In this document: positions 1 to 5,442 of the stretch, piece by piece
Layout: every line of letters starts with the position of its first letter
How positions within the stretch are numbered: position 1 is the stretch's first letter
Source: Lachnospiraceae bacterium
GTDB lineage: Bacteria; Bacillota; Clostridia; Lachnospirales; Lachnospiraceae
Assembly: GCA_900766925.1 (NCBI GenBank)
Contig: CAAFXG010000508.1
Location: forward strand, 1 to 5,500
DNA length: 5,500 bases
Reading direction: 5' to 3'
Notes under the pieces: model-generated
Database searches by the model: none
Told to the model about the DNA's origin: nothing
Seen by the model: only the letters and a program-made list of their open reading frames with translations
Program-made: the position numbers and the translations under genes

Positions 1-25
1 TAAACTGTACCCCAAGTCAAGGACA
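1..25 (+). repeat. Terminal inverted repeat, orfB-side end (IRR)
   Basis: Bases 1-25 match the reverse complement of 1728-1752 at 21 of 25 positions, with the first 14 (TAAACTGTACCCCA) identical. The four differences fall at positions 15, 16, 18 and 20. They are what creates a TTGACT box on the minus strand (15-20), pointing out of the element. The repeat could extend left of base 1, which is outside the window. Confidence 0.9.
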
Positions 26-84
26 CTAATAAGTAGAGTTGCCTCCGCATAAGCCTTGCTTGTGATATCCTCTTTCTTTATTTT

Positions 85-1131
85 TTAACTACATTTATCA
101 TCAACAGATTTCTCTGCATCAGAATCCTTCTTCTTTCCAAGCTCCTCTGGTTGTTTTTCTATGACCGGTGGCTTGGGTGGATTTGGTATATCAAGCGGAT
201 ACTTGCCTGTCATCACAAACTTGTAATACTCATTTGGTGAAAGGTATGCCAAATCCCATACATAACGCTCATTGTTGTAATAATCCATGTAATCGTCAAT
301 AGCATCCTTTATCTGCCGATATTTCTTTGCATCCTCAATTCGCTCCATCAGATGATCTTTCATATGTCCAAAGAAGCTTTCCTGTGGAGCATTATCCCAG
401 CAGTTCCCCCTTCGAGACATTGACTGTCTGATTTCACTATCTTTAATGATTTTAATAAATGCAATGCTGGTGTAGTGTGCACCTTGATCACTATGAATTA
501 TGGTCTCCTTGTGTAAATCAACTCCATGATCTCTTACAAGGATTTCTACCGTCTCTTTTACAAAATCAACTTCTAATGATTCGCTCAAAACATAAGACAA
601 AACCTGCTTTGTGAACGCATCCAAAATCACCGATAGATAAGCAAATGTTCCATTGTAAGGAATATACGTTATATCTGTCAGCAACACCATTCTCGGACCA
701 TAGCATTCAAACTCCCTCATCAGAAGATTGTCTGCATAGTTGCTTGTCTTGATTGCTTTTTGCATTTGTCTGTAAGGATTTCCTCTCCTCACTGGACAGT
801 AGAGATGGTATTTTTTCATCAACCGCCTAATCTTTTTCAGATTCATTATGATTGGCGGATCCATGTGGAGCAGGCACATATATATACCTCTTGCTCCCTT
901 TGTATATCCACGCTTGTTATAAGCGATAAGGATTAATTTAAAATCAGCCTGATCTTCAGCTTCACGCCTTGCTCTGTCGGGTATCGCTGCCAACCAGGCA
1001 TAATACCCAGACCTCGATACTCCTGCTATATCACATAGCGTTTCAACGCTTAAATCATTCTTCTCATCCTGTGCTGTCTGATAGATTATCTCAAACAGCG
1101 GAGCTGCTTTTCCCATAAGCGCAGCCCTCAC
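85..1131 (-). CDS. IS3-family transposase OrfB, DDE integrase domain
   Basis: This is the catalytic part of the IS3 transposase, which cuts and joins the element's ends. It has an HTH_21-like region at about residues 35-110 and an rve integrase fold at about 145-290. The catalytic triad is visible: D153 (LTDIT), D215 (HSDQG) and E251 (NAPQESFFGHMK), exactly 35 residues between the last two. The start is a GTG whose last two bases overlap the orfA TGA (GTGA, 4-nt gene overlap). No good ribosome binding site precedes it, so it may be translated by coupling, or more likely as an OrfAB fusion made by -1 frameshifting at an A8 run. After the usual C-terminal motif (YNNERY...LSPNEYYKF, to residue 305) there is an extra proline-rich and charged tail of about 38 residues. 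No frameshift or stop is seen, so it looks functional. Confidence 0.95.
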   Translation of the reverse strand: MRAALMGKAAPLFEIIYQTAQDEKNDLSVETLCDIAGVSRSGYYAWLAAIPDRARREAEDQADFKLILIAYNKRGYTKGARGIYMCLLHMDPPIIMNLKKIRRLMKKYHLYCPVRRGNPYRQMQKAIKTSNYADNLLMREFECYGPRMVLLTDITYIPYNGTFAYLSVILDAFTKQVLSYVLSESLEVDFVKETVEILVRDHGVDLHKETIIHSDQGAHYTSIAFIKIIKDSEIRQSMSRRGNCWDNAPQESFFGHMKDHLMERIEDAKKYRQIKDAIDDYMDYYNNERYVWDLAYLSPNEYYKFVMTGKYPLDIPNPPKPPVIEKQPEELGKKKDSDAEKSVDDKCS

Positions 1132-1544
1132 TTCTTTGTATCTTTGATTGAAGTAATTTTTTTTAAAAACTCTACCTCTTGACGCAGATACAATAGTTCA
1201 TGCTGCATCTTTATTATGGTCTCATCTGTTGGATTATTATCAACAGCATAGAGCTCAGCTTTACGACCTTTGTGACGTCCTTTTCCCTGTGTGAACCCTT
1301 CTGGTCGCTGCGCCTGCTTCTGTATATTTATCTGCAAGCCATTGATACGATATTGCCCCAACATATCAGGATCATATCCAAGCGCCTCTACAATAGCTCT
1401 TGGGGATTCTCCTGCTTGGTATCTTCGCCAGAATTCTTCTTTGAATTCCTTTGTATAAAAAATCTGAGACTCCGTCACCTTGTAGGTGTATGGGTTGTTT
1501 CTAATCAACTGAATTTCTCGTTTGGTGAACTTGTTCCGGTTCAT
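1128..1544 (-). CDS. IS3-family OrfA, HTH DNA-binding protein
   Basis: A 138-residue protein that binds the IS ends. As a fusion with OrfB it forms the active transposase. Residues about 31-75 (TKEFKEEFWRRYQAGESP...ALGYDPDMLGQYRI) have the layout of an IS3-type helix-turn-helix. Residues 84-96 are basic and glycine-rich. Residues 108-130 have regularly spaced hydrophobic residues consistent with the leucine zipper used for multimerisation. The ATG at 1542-1544 has AGGAGG (1553-1558) eight bases upstream, which fixes the start. Near the 3' end the codons TTA AAA AAA ATT contain a slippery A8 run. The C-terminus overlaps orfB by 4 nt in the -1 frame. Confidence 0.92.
   Translation of the reverse strand: MNRNKFTKREIQLIRNNPYTYKVTESQIFYTKEFKEEFWRRYQAGESPRAIVEALGYDPDMLGQYRINGLQINIQKQAQRPEGFTQGKGRHKGRKAELYAVDNNPTDETIIKMQHELLYLRQEVEFLKKITSIKDTKK
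1157..1180 (-). promoter_or_regulatory. Probable -1 programmed frameshift site of the IS
   Basis: On the minus strand an A8 run (1157-1164) is read in the orfA frame as TTA AAA AAA ATT, matching the A_AAA_AAA slippery heptamer. Slipping back one base enters the orfB frame, which is open from just after a TGA at 1198-1200 and runs without a stop into OrfB. The junction would read EFLKK-NYFNQRYKEVRAALM. An SD-like AAGAGG (1175-1180) lies 10 nt upstream, the type of element that stimulates -1 shifts in bacteria. A possible 7-bp stem (1121-1127 with 1101-1107) lies 29 nt downstream, rather far for a stimulator. Confidence 0.75.
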
Positions 1545-1571
1545 GCGTGTGTCCTCCTGAATCCTACTTTG

Positions 1572-1580
1572 AGTATATCA
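1572..1580 (-). promoter_or_regulatory. Candidate extended -10 promoter of orfA
   Basis: On the minus strand this reads TGATATACT, an extended -10 (TGN plus TATACT). It sits 14 bases upstream of the AGGAGG ribosome binding site, leaving room for a short leader. I see no good -35 box 16-18 bp upstream (the region reads CTTTTT), so it would depend on the TG extension and be weak, as is usual for resident IS promoters. Confidence 0.45.
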
Positions 1581-1607
1581 CACGCTCTACTTATAAAAAG
1601 ATAAATC

Positions 1608-1743
1608 TGTCCGAAACATGGGATTTTCTATTTTAACCCTGTCCACTCATCGGGATTCTCTTTGAAATTAAAGCATTTATAAATCTATTTATTGGTGTCC
1701 TAAGAATAGGTTTTCTCTATTCTTTACTGTCCATTATCTGGGG
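1608..1743 (+). repeat. Four iterated TGTCC-N7-GG sites in the IS end; a fifth at the other end
   Basis: Four sites share TGTCC, seven variable bases, then a G-rich block: 1608-1623 (ending GGGA), 1640-1655 (GGGA), 1696-1711 (weaker, AGGT) and 1728-1743 (GGGG, inside the terminal repeat). The opposite IS tip has the same motif inverted at 10-25. Starts are 32, 56 and 32 bp apart, so sites 1 and 2 map onto 3 and 4 with a period of 88 bp. They are probably transposase-binding sites; the function is inferred from position and from the match to the terminal repeat. Confidence 0.65.
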
Positions 1744-1752
1744 TACAGTTTA
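1728..1752 (-). repeat. Terminal inverted repeat, orfA-side end (IRL)
   Basis: Read on the minus strand from 1752, it begins TAAACTGTACCCCA, identical over 14 bp to the other tip and matching 21 of 25 overall. The TAA of the tip is in frame with the interrupted acetyltransferase and ends it. The next bases, 1753 onward (AGCTT), are host sequence and should include the 3-5 bp target duplication. Confidence 0.9.
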
Positions 1753-1968
1753 AGCTTCCGATACAACAAATATCCAATCTTTTTCTCTTTCTAAATATTT
1801 ATTAAACCATTGAATTTGCTGCTCCTTTGATATTATTTCTTGATAAAAAAAGCTTTTCCTATTATGATTTTTTATTTTACGAATAAATTCGATATCATCA
1901 TAATCAATACTTCTTAACTTAACATCATTAGTTACATCTTCAATAATAATTTTCTGCTTACTGTTCAT
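1750..1968 (-). pseudogene. GNAT-like N-acetyltransferase, 3' half lost to IS insertion
   Basis: The 72-residue product starts KLRSIDYDDIEFIRKIKNH from about residue 17 and continues with an acidic/aromatic stretch and a segment EQQIQWFNKYL, then WIFVVSEA. This resembles the N-terminal half of GNAT acetyltransferases of amino-sugar pathways (PseH-like). The family is about 150-180 residues long, so roughly half is missing, including the acetyl-CoA-binding (R/Q)xxGxG/A loop. The reading frame meets the IS at 1752 and the terminal TAA of the IS supplies the stop. The start ATG (1966-1968) has only a weak, very close AAAGG upstream, so the true start is uncertain. It follows the sugar aminotransferase and its terminator, so it may have its own promoter; I see no strong one, only a TTGAGC-like box at 2013-2018. 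The family assignment rests on a short region. Confidence 0.7.
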
Positions 1969-2036
1969 ACCTTTTCAGTCTTTACTATTTTATCTGCTTT
2001 TATTGTATCTATGCTCAAATAATATATAACTAAAAT

Positions 2037-2084
2037 CTTAAAAACCTTGTCAAGTTCCTATATTATATAAACTTAACAAGGTTT
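2037..2084 (-). terminator. Rho-independent terminator after the aminotransferase gene
   Basis: A 15-bp stem pairs 2042-2056 with 2070-2084 around a 13-nt AT loop. On the minus strand it ends GGTTTTTAAGATTTTAG, giving a U tract. The one non-Watson-Crick pair is a G-U wobble in the minus-strand RNA but a C-A mismatch in the plus-strand RNA, which supports minus-strand use. It lies about 60 nt past the aminotransferase stop and would separate that gene from the acetyltransferase remnant. Confidence 0.75.
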
Positions 2085-2142
2085 CATTCACGGAAACTAA
2101 GTATATGATTTAGGAAAATTTAATATGCTTTTTCCAGATTTA

Positions 2143-3246
2143 CTATTTTCCAACAAATTTCTTACATAACTCTACTACCTTATCGACATCATCCATAGTC
2201 AGGCTGGGATGTAACGGTATATTCAAGCCATCTTCATTCAATTGTTCACAATTTGGCAAAGATACATTGTAATTATATATCGGATTAAGATGTAATGGAT
2301 GGTATCTTAATGTAGTATAAACTCCATTTTCAAATAAGTATTTAGCCATTTTATCTCTATTCTTTACTCGTATAAAATAGGTAAAATAGGAATGTCTATC
2401 TCCTGTCTTAGCATCCATAGGCGTTTCTATGCCTTCCATATGTTCAAACTCTTTTTGATATATAGACCATATTTTTTTTCTATAATCTTGCAAAGAATTC
2501 AATTTTCGTATTTGAGCCACACCGATTCCAGCTGCAATATCTGATGGATTCATTTTAATAAATGGTTCAACAATATTATATTCCCACCATCTATCTTTAC
2601 CATGAGTAGATGCTTCAAATCCTGATTTACCAATACCGCAATATCTTAATATATCAGCACGTTCCATATATTCTTCATTTTGCGATACCACTCCACCACC
2701 TTCACCCATTGATAAATTTTTCACTGCATCAAAACTGTATACTCCAACAGTTCCCATTGTACCACAGGGTTTTCCTTTATACAGAGAATCCACTGCGTGA
2801 CATGCATCTTCAATTACGGGATATCCTAATTCTAAAATAGGATCCATATCAACAGGTAGACCTGCATAATGCACTACCATAATTGCACTTGTATTTTTTG
2901 TTATATGCGGTTTTATCAATTCTGCTGATATATTTTGAGAATCTAATTCAACATCTGCAAATACGGGTCTGCAACCTGCTAGCATGACAGCTTGCGCACA
3001 AGAAACCCACGTAAAAGAAGGCAATATTACTTCACTTCCCTTAGGTAAATTTAATAGTGATAATGCCATATATAAACCATTTGAACCACTATCAACCAAT
3101 ACAAACTTATTCATCCCCAAACGATCTGCCATTAATTTCTCAAATTCTTTGGTTTTAGGACCCATTCCCATCCATTGCTGCTCAATACTGCTAGTAACTT
3201 CTTTGATTTCCTCTTCCCCTACTTTAGATCCAAAAACATTAATCAT
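2143..3246 (-). CDS. DegT/DnrJ/EryC1/StrS-family sugar aminotransferase
   Basis: A PLP-dependent enzyme that moves an amino group, usually from glutamate, onto a keto-sugar nucleotide to give an amino sugar for surface glycans. Its 367 residues are normal for the family and it looks complete. Visible family features are GPKTKEFE near 29-36, the cofactor phosphate loop SGSNGLYMAL (53-62), VIEDACHAVDS (144-154) with D147 expected to contact the pyridine nitrogen, the Schiff-base lysine K176 in FDAVKNLSMGEGG, the PSDIAAGIGVAQIRKL segment (about 234-249), and YHPLHLNPIY near 315-324. The ATG (3244-3246) has AAGGAG (3257-3262) ten bases upstream. The exact sugar (for example a UDP- or dTDP-4-keto-6-deoxyhexose) cannot be read from the sequence. 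The downstream acetyltransferase remnant suggests the amine was then acylated. Confidence 0.95.
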   Translation of the reverse strand: MINVFGSKVGEEEIKEVTSSIEQQWMGMGPKTKEFEKLMADRLGMNKFVLVDSGSNGLYMALSLLNLPKGSEVILPSFTWVSCAQAVMLAGCRPVFADVELDSQNISAELIKPHITKNTSAIMVVHYAGLPVDMDPILELGYPVIEDACHAVDSLYKGKPCGTMGTVGVYSFDAVKNLSMGEGGGVVSQNEEYMERADILRYCGIGKSGFEASTHGKDRWWEYNIVEPFIKMNPSDIAAGIGVAQIRKLNSLQDYRKKIWSIYQKEFEHMEGIETPMDAKTGDRHSYFTYFIRVKNRDKMAKYLFENGVYTTLRYHPLHLNPIYNYNVSLPNCEQLNEDGLNIPLHPSLTMDDVDKVVELCKKFVGK

Positions 3247-3276
3247 GATATAGTCTCTCCTTTAGTTATCTCACAT

Positions 3277-3306
3277 ATTTTAGTACAAATAATATTTCAT
3301 TTTCAA
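3277..3306 (-). promoter_or_regulatory. Candidate sigma-A promoter of the aminotransferase gene
   Basis: On the minus strand TTGAAA (3301-3306) and TAAAAT (3277-3282) are separated by 18 bp. A start about seven bases further on would give a leader of about 24 nt that includes the AAGGAG ribosome binding site. It is the better placed of two candidates; AT-rich spacers readily give chance matches. Confidence 0.45.
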
Positions 3307-3337
3307 TAAACTAAATTTCCACCCTTTAACTTCATAT

Positions 3338-3366
3338 ATTGTATTAGAATTTCTTAATATGCGCAA
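3338..3366 (-). promoter_or_regulatory. Second, weaker promoter candidate
   Basis: On the minus strand TTGCGC (3361-3366) and TACAAT (3338-3343) are 17 bp apart. The -10 is good and the -35 poor. It would give a leader of about 90 nt. It may simply be a chance match in AT-rich sequence. Confidence 0.25.
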
Positions 3367-3523
3367 CCTGTGTATTAACTATGTTTCTAATATGTAATGA
3401 ATTCGTGGTAGAAAGTAATCCTTAAAATGTATAACCATCAGTTTTCTTTCCTTTAATAGTTATCATTTTTGTAATTATACTCTCAGCTCCTGAGTCATCA
3501 GTTCTTAACAATATAATAATCAA
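3344..3523 (-). other. Flippase-aminotransferase spacer, possible gene relict
   Basis: The 286-bp gap 3247-3532 is long for a tightly spaced operon. One minus-strand frame stays open for 33 codons from a TTG at 3523 (LIIILLRTDDSGAES...), meets TAA at 3422-3424, and continues for 25 codons in the same frame to TAA at 3344-3346. The TTG directly abuts an AGGAG, so the spacing is wrong for normal initiation. I do not recognise the peptide. It may be a decayed gene end or chance. A short stem CTCAG-CTC-CTGAG at about 3483-3495 lacks a U tract and is not a convincing terminator for the flippase gene. Confidence 0.2.
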
Positions 3524-3532
3524 CTCCTATTA

Positions 3533-5314
3533 TTAACTAAACACATCTTCTTTTTTACGCAAAATAGCTTTTCCATCCACTATTTCATATATCTTATCGC
3601 AATTCCGTATAGTTGTTAATCTATGGGCAATAATAATCATTGTCATTGTTCCCCTCAAAGCCTCTATCGCTTCCATAACGGCAGTTTCTGTATCTGTATC
3701 TAATGCCGAAGTTGCTTCATCAAGAATAAGAATAGACGGATTCATATATAATGCTCTCGCAATTGCTATTCTTTGTCGTTGACCACCTGAGAGTTTCATG
3801 CCACGCTCTCCTACAATCGTATCTAATCCATCTGGTAAGGACTGGACAAACTTTTTCAAGTTGGCAGCCTCTAAAGCATCCCAAATTCTATCATCTTGTA
3901 TATTATTCAAACCAAATGCAACATTTGCTCTTACTGTATCATCCATTAAAAAAACGGATTGAGGCACATATCCAATTAAGTTTGCCCATTGCTTGGGCAT
4001 TGTATAAACATCTTTACCATCAACACATACACTACCTTTTGAGGGTTGTAATAATCCAAGAATAATATCTGAAAGAGTCGTTTTTCCTGAACCCGATTCT
4101 CCTATAAGCGCAACACTCTCATTCTTTTTGATTTCAATGTTAACATCTTTTAGTATGAATTCGTTCTGTTCATTATACTTCCACGCAACGTGCGATATTT
4201 GTAAAGAATTATTAAATACTATATTTTCTTCTTCGATATATTTATTTTCATTATTTTTTTGTCTTTCTATTTCAAATTCATCTGCTAATTGCATATTTCT
4301 ATAGACATTCTCTAGCATCGGGAAATGAAAAACTAAAGTATTAATACGATTAACTATTTTACCAATTGAGGGAAATATTTTAAATGCAGCCATAGCAAAT
4401 GCACCTAAAACAGGTACAAAACTTGCTATCTCCACACCCATACTAATCCTTATAATTACGATACCTATAATTGCACTTACACATATCCCCTCTATAATTC
4501 TATCTGGACATACCCTCAAAAAATCGTAATTACGTTGAACTCTTCTAACCTCATCTGCTGATTTTTTATAGTCCTCCACAAATAATTCTTTTCTCTGCAT
4601 AACATACAACTCTTTCGCACCATGAATTGTCTGTAAGATAGCTTTGGATTTGATCGCATTTGATTCCATAAATATCAAACCTAATCTTTTAAGAATTGGT
4701 TTAAATACAAAAATTAACACAAGCATTAAAACACCTAGCACAAATAATGTTCCAAATGCAACAATGGGATCTGTATATATGATATATACGCTAATTAACA
4801 AACAGGTTAACGATTCGGCCCCCAGATTAAATAAACTGTAAATAATTGTATATACTGCCCCTATATCCCCAGTGCATCCTCTTAAGAGCTCACTACTATT
4901 TACATCTAAGAAAAACGTATATGGTCTTGTCATATAAGATTCTAGCATCTTAACAGAAAGCTCCATCTGAATTCTACTACTATAATTATATTGGCAATAC
5001 GAACATAAGATTAAAAAAAAATTTTTAAAAATATACAGAAAAATAAGTGCTATACCCATAAATAGCAAAAGTTGTTTATCATTATTCACTCCCAATATAC
5101 CAAGAATCATCTGAAATATTGGCTTGCTCATTAGTTCCTCTGGTGTTAATAATGCCTGTAAAAATGGTAATACCATAGAAACTCCCAGCAGTTCCAGCAC
5201 AACGCTAATCAATATTGCAACACACACTACGACCGCCTGGCGTTTCTGTTTTCTATTTAATACATAATTCAGCTCCTGTAGCATTCTAAAAACAGCTTTT
5301 ATATTTTTATTCAT
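3533..5314 (-). CDS. ABC exporter, PglK-like lipid-linked oligosaccharide flippase
   Basis: A 593-residue half-transporter with membrane and ATPase domains fused; it would work as a homodimer in the cytoplasmic membrane. Hydrophobic segments lie at about 27-55, 82-106, 153-180, 184-206, 272-292 and 296-315, giving the usual six helices. The ATPase domain has Walker A GESGSGKTT (405-413), Q-loop Q452 in YVPQ, signature LSGGQ (508-512), Walker B ILILDE (528-533) with E533 present, D-loop SALD and switch H564, so it should hydrolyse ATP. The membrane part (LLGVSMVLPF, NSSELLRG, FPSIGKIVNRIN...FPMLENVYRNM) resembles PglK/WlaB flippases more than peptide or drug exporters. Together with the neighbouring sugar aminotransferase, this suggests export of a lipid-linked glycan. 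The ATG at 5312-5314 has AAGGAG (5323-5328) eight bases upstream. The substrate is an inference, and a lipid or other glycolipid exporter remains possible. Confidence 0.93.
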   Translation of the reverse strand: MNKNIKAVFRMLQELNYVLNRKQKRQAVVVCVAILISVVLELLGVSMVLPFLQALLTPEELMSKPIFQMILGILGVNNDKQLLLFMGIALIFLYIFKNFFLILCSYCQYNYSSRIQMELSVKMLESYMTRPYTFFLDVNSSELLRGCTGDIGAVYTIIYSLFNLGAESLTCLLISVYIIYTDPIVAFGTLFVLGVLMLVLIFVFKPILKRLGLIFMESNAIKSKAILQTIHGAKELYVMQRKELFVEDYKKSADEVRRVQRNYDFLRVCPDRIIEGICVSAIIGIVIIRISMGVEIASFVPVLGAFAMAAFKIFPSIGKIVNRINTLVFHFPMLENVYRNMQLADEFEIERQKNNENKYIEEENIVFNNSLQISHVAWKYNEQNEFILKDVNIEIKKNESVALIGESGSGKTTLSDIILGLLQPSKGSVCVDGKDVYTMPKQWANLIGYVPQSVFLMDDTVRANVAFGLNNIQDDRIWDALEAANLKKFVQSLPDGLDTIVGERGMKLSGGQRQRIAIARALYMNPSILILDEATSALDTDTETAVMEAIEALRGTMTMIIIAHRLTTIRNCDKIYEIVDGKAILRKKEDVFS

Positions 5315-5334
5315 GTTCTATTCTCCTTGCTGTT

Positions 5335-5380
5335 AGGCGTCTTTCTGTCATCTCTACAGACGACAAGCTCGCGCCTTTTT
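5335..5380 (+). other. Bulged hairpin just upstream of the flippase ribosome binding site
   Basis: Twelve base pairs in three blocks can form: AGGC (5335-5338) with GCCT (5373-5376), GTC (5339-5341) with GAC (5362-5364), and TCTGT (5344-5348) with ACAGA (5356-5360). The loop is 7 nt and there is an 8-nt bulge at 5365-5372. On the plus strand it is followed by T5, like a terminator. On the minus strand it would end about seven bases before the AAGGAG of the flippase gene. Its role is unknown, and it could also be part of a coding stretch. Confidence 0.35.
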
Positions 5381-5412
5381 CCAATCTTTGTTTTGTTTTT
5401 GCTAATCCTACT

Positions 5413-5442
5413 GTGTGTCGCTTTATACGACGCACTTTTTTT
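5413..5442 (+). terminator. Terminator-like hairpin facing the plus strand
   Basis: GTGTGTCG (5413-5420) pairs with CGACGCAC (5428-5435) around a 7-nt loop and is followed at once by T7 (5436-5442). The only imperfect pair is a G-U wobble in plus-strand RNA but a C-A mismatch in minus-strand RNA, so the structure favours plus-strand transcripts. No plus-strand gene lies to its left in the window, which makes its purpose unclear. Confidence 0.4.

Larger units (their letters stand above)
1..1752 (-). mobile_element. IS3-family insertion sequence, apparently complete
   Basis: The element is bounded by inverted repeats at 1-25 and 1728-1752. It carries orfA and orfB in the -1 relationship typical of the IS3 family. 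It has integrated in the same orientation as the host genes and cut an acetyltransferase gene, whose stop codon is now supplied by the IS tip. Its length of about 1752 bp is above the 1.2-1.55 kb usual for the family; part of the excess is a 208-bp non-coding region upstream of orfA (1545-1752), and part is a long OrfB tail. The element is visibly less AT-rich than its flanks, which suggests recent arrival. The window starts exactly at the left tip, so I cannot see the left target duplication; the copy on the right would begin AGC at 1753. Subgroup not assigned. Confidence 0.93.

Noticed and set aside
1200..1604. Plus-strand open frame of 134 codons
   Set aside because: It lies opposite orfA, whose family, ribosome binding site and frame are clear, and its sequence matches no recognisable domain.
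1733..1738. GATAAT inside the right IS tip as a -10 box in the present insertion
   Set aside because: The host sequence at the matching -35 position reads TCGGAA, so no promoter is formed here.
1608..1743. Repeats as a CRISPR array or origin iterons
   Set aside because: The conserved part is short and the spacing unequal (32, 56, 32), all copies lie inside an IS end, and they match its terminal repeat.
2042..2084. Inverted repeat as an operator or recombination site
   Set aside because: Position after a stop codon, the U tract on the minus strand and the strand-specific wobble pair fit a terminator better.
2610..3253. Two plus-strand open frames inside the aminotransferase gene
   Set aside because: They are antisense to conserved catalytic segments of the aminotransferase; the sequences are what a reverse reading of an AT-rich gene gives.
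3483..3495. CTCAG-CTC-CTGAG stem as terminator of the flippase gene
   Set aside because: Only 5 bp with a 3-nt loop and no U tract on the minus strand.
3751..4841. Plus-strand open frames of 104 and 65 codons inside the ABC gene
   Set aside because: They are antisense to the ATPase and membrane domains, with no ribosome binding site or recognisable motif.
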